A stretch of DNA of 64,000 nt from Chamaelirium japonicum (GCA_947650365.1 OX393557.1:2966638-3030637), one strand, 5' to 3'. Counted from the first letter of the stretch, positions 33,419-47,731 are shown. The notes: generated by a model not told the origin, from the sequence alone. Made by a program: numbers and translations.

Positions 33419-36400
33419 ATCTCCCACTAGGTCTAACGAGGAATAACAGTGTTGAGCTCTGTAGCTTCTACATGCTACCCAAAAGCCTTTGCAGGAATTC
33501 CCTAATGGAATTGGCAACATTGTCTGTAGATTCCACCTCAGTACCGCTACTTGCATTTCCTCCTATAACTGTCAGATCAAGTGAAGTTTGTACTTGATGG
33601 GTTTCCCCTCATGGTGGTGCCTAGTCTCCTTGGACCTTGCTTACCGCTCTTCTGTTTGCAACAACAGATAACTGAGCCTCTGGTACGCGTCCCAAGTTCT
33701 CTAAGAACTTCCTAAGCCTTACCACCTGATATACTACCTCGCACGCAACAACGTGCTAAGCCTCTGTGGTAGAGTCTGTGATTCACTCTTGCTTCACACT
33801 CTACCAACTACCGCTTCTAATCCCAAGATAAAAATAATCCCTGAAATCGATTCTCTGAAACACACATCTGACACCAAAGTCAGACTTTGTGTGTCCAATC
33901 GATATCAGGACCTGTGAAGGCAAGCTAACTCACAATCCTTACTTAATGAGGATTTCTGAGTATACCCTTCATATCGGTCCAGAGATCTGGACCCGGGTTC
34001 GACTGAAACTGACCCATCTTCCTGCTGCGCAATAGATATCTAGCCTCGTAAACCGAATCTGGCTAGAATCTTATCTTCATGTGTAGCCTGTGACAGCAAG
34101 AGAATCTTGCTCTGGTTATCTCGAGTTACCTTGATTCCCAAAGCATAACTCGTCTCACTAGGGTCTTTCACATCGAATTGTGATGACTACAAACCTTTAC
34201 CGTAAACAATATTCCTACGTCATTTTCAATCAGTAGAATATCGTTAACGTAAAGTACTAAATATACCCTTGTAGCTATTTCACCTTTCCTGTACCATCTT
34301 GGTTTATCCTCATTCTGATCAAATCCGTATGAGCGGATTCCCTTGATCAAAATAGATATTCCAACTTGGATGCTTGCATCAGTCCATAAATGGACCGTTG
34401 CAACTTGCATTCCATATCTTCCTAACCTACTGACACAAAGCCTGGGGCTACTCATCCATATGTCCTTTCCAAATTCCCGTTAGGGAATAACTATCTTGAC
34501 ATCCATCAACCAGATCTCCCAACTATAATGGGCTGCGATGGATTAAAAGGATCCGAAATAGACTTAGGCATAGCTACTAGTGATATGGTTTAGACATAGT
34601 CAATCCCTTCTCCTTTGGCAACTAATCTAGCTACTTAAGTCTTAGTCGGGTGCTCTTCTTATACACCTCCTACACCCCGAAGGGTGATAGTGCTATAAGT
34701 GTCAAGACTGTTCCAAGGGACATTGATGCAAATTTGCCTCCATGGTCTTTTGTCAGTCAAAGCTGTCGGAAGCTCCCACTACTTCATAGCTCTAGGGATC
34801 ATCCTCCTGAAACTCTGGATTAACTATCAAAGTTTCTCCATAGTATCTTTCAGGAGCTCTGATGGTCCCACAACGACGAGGTGGTGGTGGTACAAAGGAA
34901 GCTCCCACTACTTCTTCGTAGCTCTAGGGATCATCCTCCTGAAACTCTGGATTAACTATCGAAGTTTCTCCATAGTATCTTTCAGGAGCTCTGATGGTCC
35001 CACACCGACGAAGTGGTGGTGGTACAAAAGTGAATTATTTCTACAGTGTTTAGTATACTAGTTTCTTGTATCATCTACTCCCACTATGTTTTTCAGATGC
35101 GCACTCTCTACCAGTACCCAGTAGTTCACCCAGAACTACCTTACTGATAAACTTATGGTCTATAATATAATCCTGGTCTAGGTAGATGGTATTCGTTGAA
35201 ACGATTACCTTCCAAATCTCAAGATCATAAAATAGTCCACCTTATGCCCCCTAAGGGTAACCTACAAACAAATATACCTGGAACTACATCTCCATCTCAT
35301 CCCTCTTGTCTTTTTGTACAAGTGTAGGACAACCCTATATCTCGAGACTCTATAGTGTCAGCTTTCGCTTAGACCATAGCTCTCTATAGGTATGAGGCAC
35401 TGATCTAGATGAGAGATAGTTTCAGATATAAGCTACTGTTTTAAGATACAACCCCACCAAAGATGGGTAGTACACTTGGCAATATTCATCATACTACGGA
35501 CCATATCAAACAGAGTCTGATTCCTTCTCTTGGAGACTTCATTCTGACGTGTCATCCTTGGAGCATTTAACTGGGAGATAATCCCATGCTCCCTCAGGAT
35601 CCTATGGAACTCGTCCGATAGTGACTTTTTCCTTCGATTAAATCGAAGAGTCACCTATCGTCTGGACGCTCTTGGAACCATAGACGTCAAAATTAACTAA
35701 CTCTCATACCTTTGTGGCCTTTTTTTAGTTATTCTGCCTTCCAGATAATACTCATAGGTTAGAAGGATCTCCGATGAATCTGTGAACAGAAACTCGGCCT
35801 TCTTTTATCTCTAAATTTATCTAAGGCAGAATATCTAAATCAGAGGGGTCACAAATGGGATAGATTCTCCGAAGGATTTAGATGAATTTTAATTAGATGC
35901 TGCAGCTGTCATGAAATCTATTTCCGAATTAAGATTAAATACAAAGAGATTTTTCTGATCTATTCCTCTAGTAATGAAGCTATCTTTTTCAGTTTAAGAT
36001 ATACACCTACGGTGCTGTCTAAAACTAAAAAACTTCATTTACTAATTAGGAAACAGAACTGAATCACTAAAGATCAAAATCCGTGTTTCAGAAAAATTAA
36101 GACAATCATATCTAACAGCTTTTGCAGCGGCTTATGGCATCAGTACCTATGTTAGGATTATTTCACTATAAAGTAGCATTCTGCTTTCCTTGATTCTCTG
36201 TAGACCCGAAGTCTACATTCCAAGATGCATAAGAACTGCTACTAGATAGCGACTCAACTCCTAACATCCTGAGGCCATACTCAATCTTCAAATACCCCCT
36301 ATTCTCGCCAAAACAGAAATACTTCTGTCTTTAGCGTTACCAGACTTAGGAGTCCACACCAGTTTCTGCACTATAATAGTTTTCGATCTCTGATAAGTTA

Positions 36401-38797
36401 CTTCCTTAGGTTCTTCTAAAGAAGGCCTAGGTTAAGCACTAAAGGCTTTGCCTTTAATCTTGATCCCATCCTTTGTCTCTTGGAAATCTCCTTAGAAGTT
36501 CTGCGTTTATCATCTCTAACTTGTTAAAGCTAAAGTCTCTGATAACGCCTTCGAAGGTTCCAGACAAGGATGCAAGATAGACGTCTTCCACCACCTCGTC
36601 ATCCGGTACTATGTCTTTGGAATCTAGTTCGATCTGGAACTCAAAGATGTGTTCCCGAACAAGCATACCCTCAGACATCTCGGTACCAACAAGTATCTTA
36701 GTGGAAAAGCGATGAGTCGACTGACTTCGCCTTCCAGACATCTAATGCAAGTAAAACTTAATTAGAGAAGACCCGGCATATCTCTGACTCGCTTCTAAAG
36801 AGTTGTCCGCAAGTCTGTTATAACATAGCACTTGCACATCTCCTTAGACTCTCGTCAGTCTTCATATGCCCTAGTTAGTGCCCTAGTGATATCTGGACCC
36901 ATTAGGTCTAATACAGGGATACTTAGATTACATGCCAATGTACGTTTTTACTACCCTATGCATAAGCTAAAGAAAGTGCTTTGGCTCTATGTAGTTAGAG
37001 ACCCGATAACTGGTTCTCTTATGGGATAGCGGATAAGGGAACTATATGGTTGAATTAAAATGAATGCAAAATAACTTATTTTATGGATTTTTAAAATAAG
37101 CTAATTATATCCAAATGTCAGCGCTACCCTCACAGCGAAGACACCTCTATGGATTAATTAACCATGTATATAAGATCTCGAAATCGACTACACCTGCCCT
37201 AGGGGGCATCATGCAGCGTCAATCCGCTTACACGGGCCTTTCCTTGACCCTATCCAAATCTGCCAACTAAGGGCTTTGATGGACCATGTTTGTCCTTTTG
37301 GCCAGTGTCACGTGATCCCCATTGTGCAAGCAACAGATGCCTCACGTTCACTTCGGATGCTTACCCACAAGCCTAAGCAATTACGGCACGGGAGTTCATG
37401 CGGCCCCCACTAGGGTGGGATAAAAAGCCCTTCTCTCCTGGCCCCGTAATCGCCATATCCTGAAGGAGACCGCTAAGTTATCTGGCATGAAAAAACATAA
37501 CCCTCACCCTAGGGGGTGTCGAGCTACGCCCTTCCACCCAGACACAAAGCAGTTGGTTGTGGAGGCCAGAGGATCTCGACGAGTCCTCTTACACATCCCT
37601 TATTATAGTTGAGGGTTATTTAATGCAAGTATGAGTGTACACTAAGGTCACGACAACCTATACACTAGACCCTGGTCATACCGTGCTCCCAATAGCATTC
37701 AAGCCTTTCACGAGGCATTAATCGATCTCGGAATATCATAGTCCCTGCCTCGAGTGGATTTCTCCACTCAAGGGTCACATTACATATCCCAAGAACATCG
37801 ATGCTTTGCAAACTTGGCTATTACGCTAATGCCCTGGAGCCTAGCCTAAGGTCAGACTAACTGGAAAGGTCTTCCACTACCATGGCGCCTTACTTATAAA
37901 TTTGACGAATGATGTCATAGTAGAATTCCAACTCATTCTAGGTTTCGATGCTTGCCAAATAGGCACACCCGACTAATCGGGTGTTGACCTAATGGGGGCA
38001 TAACCAAATGTGAGGAATTCATACTATTATCAAGGGTCAATTAAATAATAGGCATCACTAGTGGAATCCTATCCTAATAAGGTCGCTAGGACCCGAGGGG
38101 AAAGGGCATCCCTCTAACACAGATAATTAAATTATCGCATCGGGTTCTCTACAGAAATATAAAGAACTACTGAAAGAAACAAGCACACAACTGAATCAAG
38201 TTCAGGGTCTGACCCCTGAACCTGACTGGCATAGCGCAGGCTCTCTGTCTCCTTCGCAAGGTCCTCGATCCGGTACAAGCCTCTGTATACGATCTCCTGA
38301 TGCTTTCTGCCCTTTGCCGTCATCGTGTACGCTTCACCGGATCGTCATCATCCTCCAAGGTTCCGCTCATCCTCCCGGTGGTGGATCTCCACGGTAAGTC
38401 CTCCTCTTTAATCTGTAACCGAAAAAGATCTAGTACGCTTCGAGCAAGTGCTCGCTTGTACACAATTTCCTAGAAAGAAAAAGAAAACAAACCTAGCAAA
38501 AGCCTGGGAATCAAGGGTGGTAAATCTTCACCTCTTGCCCGACTATGGCTCTAAAATCTATCCACACACAGAAGAAAAAACATCCAGACAAAATCGCTAA
38601 CATGGGGTCCGACCCCCGGTAGCAAGCAATCACATATCCAGAATAATTTTAGAAGCGTCGCCCTGCAAGAACGATTCATAGAACACACAAAAAATATACT
38701 ATGCATGATCTACTCGTAGAACCCCGATGGCAGCACATACTATTCATGCGCACACATGACGGTTTCATGAAAAACATGAAACGCACACCACTAGCGT
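33419..38797 (-). pseudogene. Copia-B internal region 2 (decayed gag-pol)
   Basis: This is a near-duplicate of 25695-31075 with the same defects. It holds the Gag fragment 36741-36454, integrase fragment 35654-35433, YVND RT fragment 34455-34168 and the 129-bp duplication. Small differences occur, such as a 2-base loss near 33917 and single-base changes. Shared damage shows the unit was already dead when it was duplicated. Confidence 0.87.
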
Positions 38798-38809
38798 GCT
38801 CTGATACCA
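38798..38809 (-). other. Copia-B primer-binding site 2
   Basis: gctctgatacca on the + strand, next to LTR 3, is the tRNA-Met PBS on the - strand. Confidence 0.82.
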
Positions 38810-38811
38810 AT

Positions 38812-41141
38812 TGTTGAAAATAAATCCATGGTAGAGGCCCGCAGCGGAAGCAAAGTGAAGGTCCGAGGACCGTGAGCGGTGTGCGTTACATATCAAAATT
38901 TTCATCGAAACGATCTACATATGCGTGTATGAAACTAGCATGGCAACTACGCGAACCCCTAACGACGATCTAACGCAAAAGAACAATCTAGAATGTATGC
39001 ATGTTCTAATTATGTTAGATCTACTTGTTAGAGATCATACCTGCGTGCGGAATCTTTCACCGCGACAAATTTCTTCTTTGTCGATGGAGACGGACTACGG
39101 ATCTGCTCGACATAGCTTTGGTGCGACGGCCATAACTTTCTGTTCCAAACTCCGATTGGGCTAAAATTTGGACTTCAAGTAGCCAACTTCGAGACGCAAC
39201 TTTTTCAACAAGTTTCACATCGTTTGGACTTTCGTAGCTCCCGAAATCATAGAAACAACGCTGATTTTCTGTGCAGATTCTGGACAGCAAAAGGTTGCGG
39301 GAGACGCCGTCTAGTTCACCCGATCTCACATGATGCACGGCACCTCGTCGATGGATCTCTGAGTGCCTCCATACGACGAGCCTTCTCCTTCTACAAAACA
39401 CCACGTGAGAAAGACGAGTCGCCATCCAATGGCGCAAGCGAGGGAGAGAGAGACGAGAGAGGAGATGCGAAGAGAGGAGAGGGGGTGGCTAGGGTTTTCC
39501 CCATGGCTTGGGCCGGCCCTAGGGCTTGCATGGCTCATTAATTTCATCCCCCCCTCTCTCCCTATGCCTTATATAGGGCCAACCTTATCCTTACGGATAA
39601 GCCTAGCGGATAGGATTGACTGATTCAAACCTCTCCCTATATATCTCTTCTTTTATCTCTATCTTTTCCTTATTTTCGAAAACGGTCAAAACCAGCTCGT
39701 TTTCTGCGCCTCTTGATCGACCCTTTCATCGGAGGCAACAACCTCCTGAAACTAATAGGGCCGTCCTTGACCAGTCTCTCAACACTCAGGGCTGGCCCCC
39801 TTAGTGCATAGTGGCGTATAGTATGACCAAAACGCCCTTATGTCACTAGTTGGCCGTTCCTCGTGTACGAGACTTTGCAAGGCACACATAAGTGAAGTGC
39901 ACCAGTGATTTCACTATTCTCTGAGGTTCCCGTAGGGTGCCCCTAGTGAAGTCAACTAGTCAACTCGCAACATATCCCGGTGCATCGCACCCATGTGGCA
40001 AAGTCCACTTATGATAAGGAATTGCTACATGTGTTTCTGCACTAACCTAGGGTTTCCCCTTACTGCACACACGTAGCTACGCATCTACCGTGCACTAGTG
40101 CGAAGCACTCACGGAGCGTAGGCTTGGACTTCTCGCTTCCTCTAACTACGTTCTGTGTTTCGACGAGATGGTATAAGAACCATACATAATGTCGATAAGG
40201 TGGAACCTTCAGGGACCAGGGTTCATGGCTTTCAACTCAGACTCGATCGACACACTACCCGAGTGTACCATCGATCCTCTGAGTCTGAGTTAACCTGCGT
40301 AGCCACCCAAAGTGTGACGCAGGCTGCACTCCAATTCTCCCGGACTTACTATGTTCTCCCTCATACCCCTGCTCTCCGCTTAGTATGGTAAACTCGCTGT
40401 CCCTCCACTGGTGCCATGACGCAACTCGAGCGGTGGAGAATACCGTCAGACTCGAGTGCTCATATGACTCGGTTCCTTCTAGGTTGACCACATATATCGT
40501 ACCTCCGATTACTCTGACGAGCAACCGGATCCGTCATCAGTCCAACTGATGACCACCTGGCCAGGGTTTAATACGACGTAGGTCAGACCAAGGAACGCAC
40601 CTCCCGTTAGGGGTGTGGATAGCCTACAGGAGTGACATACTGATGCAACGTCAGCTGGGTAACCCAGTACACCGTGGTTTTGGATCACTGCATCCGGATC
40701 CTCACACATTGGTGCGCTAAAGCACCACACAACTGGTTAGTCCACCAGACATGGTTCCTCAGGGTTTAGGACCGTTTTACCCTAAGCAAAAACATGGTTT
40801 AGTGCACCGGTGTCTGCTCACCGATCTATGTACCGTGTTGGTTCCGTTCGGCCACAGACACTGTGCCTGGTAATGACCATGGTGGAGACACCCACGCTCT
40901 GTCATCCCAGCAGCTTATCCTGACAGGAAGACCAACCCTAATCAGAGCTGCGAACGTATTTAGGTTACATGGGACCAGTCCCTTGAGTCTCCCACTCAAG
41001 AGGATTACCATGTAGCCATGGCTCTCTATTCTATTATCAGAACACGTACTAAGGTACGTACCAATATGCATTCCTATGCTATCAACCATACATAGCTAAA
41101 CTATAGGTTTTTACGAGCTATAGATCTCACCAATTCTAACA
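38812..41141 (-). repeat. Copia-B LTR 3
   Basis: This is the third copy of the 2.33-kb LTR, 7722 bases from LTR 2. It is the outer 5' LTR of the array. It ends ttctaaca and is followed by the right-hand target duplication tctat (41142-41146). Confidence 0.92.
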
Positions 41142-41577
41142 TCTATTAGGAGCTCTTGTGGTCATCCCACTACGATGAACCTGCGATGGTTCTATAGGAG
41201 TCGATTCTATAGTGTTATTAATCTTAGTGGTATCAGCTCCCACTATGTTTTTTGTCTGCGTACTCCTATCAATACCAAGCAATTCTTCAAGAACTACTTT
41301 ACTGGTGGGCTTATGATCTATTAAATAATCCTGCTCCAGAAATACGACGTTCGTTGAGATAACAACCTTTCTATTATCATGATCATAAAATAAACCACCA
41401 TTTGTCCCTTTTGGATACCCAACGAATAGACATACCTTAGTCTTTGACTCCATCTTGTCTCGCTTGTACTTCCATACATGTACTGGACAACCCCAAATCC
41501 TAAAGTGCTACAGGCTTGGCTTTCACTTCAACCACAGCTCCCAAGGAGTCAGAGGTACTGACTTTGATTGAACAAAG
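41142..41577 (-). pseudogene. Copia-A integrase C-terminal part and INT-RT linker
   Basis: The - strand reads SKSVPLTPWELW, then (after a stop) FRIWGCPVHVW. A 105-residue frame follows (41453-41139) with CLFVGYPKGTNGGLFYDHDN, typical of the end of Ty1/copia integrase. It then enters the acidic linker ending RSGMTTRAPNR, where Copia-B was inserted. The linker continues at 23359. On the right it stops at 41577, where Copia-C begins. The preceding integrase core is at 53954-54350. Confidence 0.85.
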
Positions 41578-43721
41578 TATTGGAATTAATGTGTTCTTAG
41601 CTTGTAAAAACCTTTTATTTAGAGAAATAATAGAGAGGTTGTATTTGAATAAGAATTGCATTAGTGGTACGTGATTATATCACGTGTTCTAGGATATAAC
41701 AACAAGCCATAGTTTATATAAATCTACTGAGAGGAAGGCTCAGTGAATTGGAAACATATAACCTAAATTGTTTACAGCTATGATAGGGTTGGTTCCCCTA
41801 TCGTGAGAAGCTGTTGGAATGACAGAGCATGGAACCTTCACTATGGTCATTTTCAGGCATAGTTACTATGACCGAACGGAGCCAATATGGTGCACAGATT
41901 AGTGAGCAGACACTGGTGCATTAAGCCGTATTTCTTCTTAGAGTAGTTGGTCCTAAACCCTGAGGAATCATGACCAGTGGGCTAACCAGTTGTGTGGTGC
42001 TTTGATGCACCAACATGTGAGGGATCCATTTATGTGCGACCCAATACCATAGTGCGTTGGGTTACCCGATTGACGTCGTATCGATATATTACTCCTACAA
42101 GCCATCCACAACCCTAACTGGTAGTGCGTTCTATGGTTGAACTTACATCATACGAAAACTAGGCCTGGTGTTTGTCAGTTGAGCTGACGACTGAATCCCC
42201 TAGCTTGGCCAAAGCAAAGGGAAGTGTGTTGAGGTTAACTCACCTGGATGGAACCATGACAAATGATCACTCGAGTCTGACGGTGTTCTTTACCGCTCGA
42301 GTCGTATCATGATACTACATGGAGGGATATCGCACTACTGTAACTGAGCGGAGATCAGCGGTATGCGAGAGAACATAATAAGTCTAGGAGGATTGGAGGC
42401 CAACTTGCATCGCGCTTTGTTTAGCTTCACAAGTTAACCAGGGCTCAGAGGACAGACAGAGATACATGTAGGGTGTATTGGTTGAGGCCTGGTTGTTAGC
42501 CATGAATCCTAGTCCCTGTAGGTTCTATCTTGTCCATATCCGAAATTGTGTCTACCATCTCTTTCCTTACTTGCACTACCTTAGTTAGAAAGACGATCAT
42601 CCAACGGGTGCTTCGCACTAAAGCGTAAGAAAAAAAAAGAAACAAAGTATGCTTCCAAGGGGCAACCCTAGAGTGGTTAGAGACATATGTAAAATATCTA
42701 ACACCCCTTATAGGTGCAGACAATTCGAGCGTGCATCGCGCGGGAGCTCTGTAGAGTTGCTTCGGTAAATTTTACTAAGGGCACCCCTCATTTTACTAAG
42801 GGCACCCCTAAGTATGGATAAATTACTAAGGGCACCCATAGATAAAAGAACAATATTTCCATGTCAAGAGTACACTAGAAATCCTAGGGGTCCTACAGTT
42901 TCAAACAGTTTCGTAATCGGAGCCCGGTACACAAGTGTACAACCATTAGAAGTATAGGGGGCATTTTGGTCTTTTTCCAAATAGCCCCACATGCCCTAAT
43001 GGCCAGCCACTCATTTTAGAAGCACCCATTTGCAGCCGTGACCTGATATGGGGAGGATCTGAGAAGATCCACCCCCAGATATGGGTTGTTGCATGGTTGG
43101 AACCTCCCCCTCTAAAATCTAGGGGGCGGTTTTTCGGGAGGTTGGATAGGATAGGGATGGCCATATCAAAGGGATTTGTAATCCCTATGGTCGGCCACTT
43201 AAAGGGAGGATGAAAGGGAATTTCGTGCAAGGCAAGAAAAAGGTGTTTTGCTACAATTTATTGCTCGAAACAAGCCCCTCTTGCGTCGAAAATCTGCACA
43301 CCATTCCTCTCTCTTTCTCATCTTCCTCAAGGCTTTTGCAAGCATCGGAAGGGGCTCGTTGGCGAGAGGAATTTAGAGATCTCTAAACAAGGACGCGGCT
43401 AGAAGGCGAGACTCGGTGAACCCTTCCATACTTGGCATCCGTCTCCACCAACAAAGAAGAAAATCCTCCGCAGTGAAAAAATCTGCACGAAGGTATAATC
43501 TTTCTATCGCTCGTTCTAAGTTTTAATGCATAGGTCATATGATGTATGTTGCATCATCTCATTAGAATGATGATTAGGGGTTCGTACTATTCTATCATAT
43601 GCAGATGATAGGATTATATAATATAGAATTTTTATAGCACACACCCGACAACGTGGTCCTACGATCGCTACCCGACTTCCGCTGCGCAGACTTTGACCTA
43701 GGGAATTAATTTTTCCAAACA
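41578..43721 (+). repeat. 5' LTR of Copia-C
   Basis: The LTR starts tattggaatt (family consensus tgttggaatt) and ends ttccaaaca, with a PBS two bases on. It is related to the inverted Copia-B LTR and to the + strand Copia-D LTR, sharing gttaacc, ctcgagtctgacgg and ccctgtaggttc blocks. A triplicated tttactaagggcaccc phrase lies at about 42768-42836. Only this LTR of Copia-C is present. Confidence 0.85.
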
Positions 43722-43723
43722 AA

Positions 43724-43736
43724 TGGTATCAGAGCC
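43724..43736 (+). other. Primer-binding site of Copia-C
   Basis: tggtatcagagcc follows the LTR end and is the tRNA-Met type. The leader that follows (43737-43836) contains catcgggttcg and gcatgcatat words like those in the Copia-A and Copia-B leaders. Confidence 0.85.
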
Positions 43737-43833
43737 AGCGTTCGGGTATGTGGTACATGATGAGATTCTTATCTAATCCAAACATATGCACATGATATAA
43801 TAGTTCATCATCGGGTTCGTTTCATTTCATGCA

Positions 43834-44297
<464 letters not shown>

Positions 44298-44599
44298 GAG
44301 GGATGCTTGGTTGCGCTGTGCGCTGCCGGATGGAAAGTGCGCTGTGCACTGTGTCCGTCCGATCAGAACCGATCAAACGACACAGAAAACCGGCACCGCA
44401 CAGCACCACACAGCTCCCGCACCGCACCGCAAACATGCACCGTATAGCATCGACCGTCCGATTCGAAATGATCAAACGGCCCGCTCCCGCTCCCGCTCTC
44501 GCACCGCACGACAAATCTGCACCGTACCGCAAACCTATACCGCACAGCACCGCAAACCGTTGGATTTTAATCGGATTTTCGATCGAGCGGCCTAAAAAA

Positions 44600-44638
44600 T
44601 TTTCGCTGTTACTGTAGCGGCTACAGTAACAGCGAAAA
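44600..44638. repeat. Perfect palindrome 1 in the MITE
   Basis: ttttcgctgttactgtagc and its exact reverse complement are separated by one base (44619). Confidence 0.92.
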
Positions 44639-44694
44639 GTGTTTAGAGCCACTCGATTGCCATCAATACAATGGAATCGAACGGCCCGAAATAC

Positions 44695-44733
44695 TTTTCG
44701 CTGTTACTGTAGCCGCTACAGTAACAACGAAAA
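44695..44733. repeat. Palindrome 2 in the MITE
   Basis: The same 19-base arm as palindrome 1, one-base spacer at 44714, with one mismatch in the right arm (aacaacg). Confidence 0.92.
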
Positions 44734-44939
44734 ATTTTTAGGCCGTCGATCGAAAATCCGATTAAAATCCAACGGTTTGCGGTGCTGTGCGGTGGATGTT
44801 TGCGGTGCTGTGCGGTGCAGGAGCTGTGTGGTGCTGTGAGGTGCCAGTTTTCTGTACCGTTTGATCGGTTCTGATCGGACGGATACAGTGCACAGCGCAC
44901 TTTCCATCCGGCAGCGCACAGCGCAACCAAGCATCCCTC

Positions 44940-44942
<3 letters not shown>

Positions 44943-44990
<48 letters not shown>

Positions 44991-44995
44991 GTATG

Positions 44996-45070
<75 letters not shown>
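44943..45070. repeat. (TA)n tract between MITE and Helitron
   Basis: About 125 bases of TA with gtatg interruptions. It continues the microsatellite that the MITE split. Confidence 0.95.
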
Positions 45071-45075
<5 letters not shown>

Positions 45076-45279
45076 CTACGAATGGATAAAGAGAACCGTT
45101 TGATACAAACATAAGAGGCGGTTAGAAAATCTTATGGCCAAGATCTCTTCGCATTTAAGACGGGTGTGCAAAAGTGAATTACCAGGTATCTGGCATCAAT
45201 CCGGAACCATTTGATTCTAATACCTTTCTGTTGGATGGTGATTAAGGGAAACAGCTGTTCCGCACTAGTATTTCCGTCA

Positions 45280-46073
45280 TTATCTCTCTCCGTCAGTTAA
45301 GCCAAAACCACCCCTTGCCACGCTCTTTCTCTCTCCTGTCAGTTAAGGGTCCCCAACCCACCCCACTCCTTCCCTGATTCTCTCTCTCTCTCATCCCGTG
45401 AAGTCGTGTACTGGAAAAAAAAAACTAAAAAAAAAATCTGTAACTGTGAGCAGAGGAGCCATGTTGGGAAACCGTCAAAATAAAAACCGTAAAAGAAAAT
45501 TTTCTCTTTCTTCTCTCTCTCTCCCCTATAGGGGTCGGTGACTCTGCGGGCTTGGCCGTCCAAGGAGCGAGACGGCCAGGCCCCCCACCGATCTCTCTCC
45601 CTCTGCCTCCACCTCCTCCCGTTCTGCTCCCGATCGCCGGCCGCAACCTCTCCGGCCACCTACGTGACCATGCCCCTCTTCCTCCCAACCCGATCGATCG
45701 CCCTTACAGCTCTCCTCCACCGATCTCCCTTCCTCCTCTGCCTCTTCGCCCTCAAGCGTCCGGCCTCCTCCTCCTTGCTGTCGCCTGAGAAGAAGAGGGG
45801 AGGCCTCCTCCTTGCTGCCACTGAAGAAAGAGAGAGAGAGAGTGCTGACTGCCACAACAATTGGGGGGAACCTAGGGTTCCCCTTCCTGCGATCTGACCT
45901 CTCTTGAGCTCCCTATCAATCTCTCCCCCTCCTCCAGTCTCTCTCTCCCTCTCTCTCGAAATCCCGCCACCCGCCACCTGCCGTCCGCGCCCGTCACTGC
46001 CTGGAGGAAGGAGATGTTGAGGAGGAGGGAACCCTAGAGGAGAATCGCACTCAGTCCTGTCATCGCCAGTCCA

Positions 46074-46144
<71 letters not shown>

Positions 46145-46580
46145 TGCAGTGCCTCCCTGATTCAATAGAGGGTTTCTCTGTTGAGTTGGGTTCAAATTCA
46201 GTCCTCCCGTCGCTGCCCGTCCGAGGATTCCGGCCCATAATCATGTTGCCTGCCGTCCGACAGCCGACGCCCGTCCGAGGTACCAATGTACCATCTCGCC
46301 TATCTGATATCCAGGTAGGACTTCCCCCTTCCTTCCTCCCTCCTCCACTTCTCCTCCATTTCCCCGATTTCCCCTCCACTTCTCCTCTTCTCTGAAACCC
46401 TATACTCATTTTCTGAATTTTGTCAACTAATGTGTCATTGCCGCCACTGAAATTATTATGTTCATTTTCTGAATTTTGTTATAATTTCCGTTTTAGAAAT
46501 CTTTACCTAGACATGTATAGGTTATAAATTCTTACTGGGTTTATTTGTTTCTGAAGCAGGGACGGGTCCAGCAGATCAAT
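45280..46580 (+). other. CT-rich, 5'-UTR-like sequence in the Helitron
   Basis: This stretch is pyrimidine-rich and GC-rich, with ccctctctc and tctccaccgatctcc words, like first exons of plant genes. Intron-like borders include caag/gtctctct at about 46073 and gtgtgtgtgcag/tgcc at 46149. Another candidate acceptor is gaagcag/ggacgg at 46560. Long frames on either strand are low-complexity and no known domain is seen. It could be the captured promoter and leader of one of the donor genes. Confidence 0.4.
46076..46146. repeat. (TC)n(TG)n microsatellite
   Basis: About 50 bases of TC followed by 20 bases of TG, directly before an AG dinucleotide that could act as a splice acceptor. Confidence 0.95.
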
Positions 46581-47731
46581 CTCTTGGGAGGGAGCCAAAG
46601 AGAGAGTATCCTAATCACGAGGTATTGGGTGTTATCCCTAAAAAATTTAGCCCTTCTCTGATTAATTCATTGATGTGATCTCTTGCAGAAGAAAATAAAA
46701 ATCATTGATGTGATCTGATGAATGTTCAGGTGGTTTGCTCTTGCTTTGTTTTAAAATTAATACATGTTCTTTACACTTTGCATCTGATTTTTTTTTTGTA
46801 AGATCTATCTTCATCTTAAATCTTTCTTTTTTTTTTGTAAAATTTATGTTTACGCATTGCATCTGGAATGCATAGTTTGTTTTTTATGCCATGGTGTGAT
46901 TCTACCGATTCCCTTATATTCGTTAATTCCACAGCGATCCGACTGTGGATCTGACCACTAAAGAGGCTTCCTCTCTGCATTAGTGATTAGATCCTAGGAA
47001 AATCCATTCATTTGGATCAGTTCTAATATAATCAATCAGAATTTGGATAGTATCGTACCATGGCTGGTATCGGATTAGATATGGATTGAATCAGTCCCAC
47101 GAGTGTAGATATTTCTAGATCTCACACTACATGTTTAGATCTAATACTTGATCTGCTTCTTAAAATATAGCACCCATGGCTTTGTTTGAGGTTAAGAAAT
47201 TGATTGAACTCTATTTGGGGAACTTTCTAACCTACTAGATTTAGCATTATGTATGTTATGTGCAGTGTTTATATTGTTGATGTTGATAGTGCTTACGCAG
47301 TGCATGATCAGCTTAGTTGCAATATGATGGTGTTCCTTGGTTGGAAGTACTGTTGCAATGCCGATAGAAGTATCTGTTTCATCCACAAGTTTTCTAATTA
47401 GGGATTTTTTAAAAAAAATTCACTAGGAAATAAATTTTTACAGAATTTTCAAATGAAAACGTTTATTTTCTAATGGACTTCTCACTTGACTGATTTTTAT
47501 TCCTCTGTTTCCTCTCTGATGTGTATCGTGTGGCACGTATGGCATTGCTCGGGGATTCGATGAAGATCAAGAAAATGCTTTAAATAGGATCCGAAACTAT
47601 GAAAATGTTTTAAATCACCGGGGATTCGATGTTTTGTTTTCCAAATAGAAAAAAACTATGAAAAAAAAGGAGGGTTAAGTGATTTTTAGCTAAACTTCAG
47701 GGGGCAAAGTGTAATTTATCCTTTTTTTCAG
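46581..47731. other. No recognisable gene (Helitron interior)
   Basis: This is AT-rich intron-like sequence. The word atgaagatcaagaaaatgc at about 47560 is repeated at 47817 inside the metal-transporter-like exon, suggesting a local duplication. Confidence 0.4.

Noticed and set aside
45526..46409. Long Arg/Glu-rich frames on the - strand
   Set aside because: They result from reading CT-rich, UTR-like sequence and a (TC)n run in reverse. No domain is seen and composition is low-complexity.
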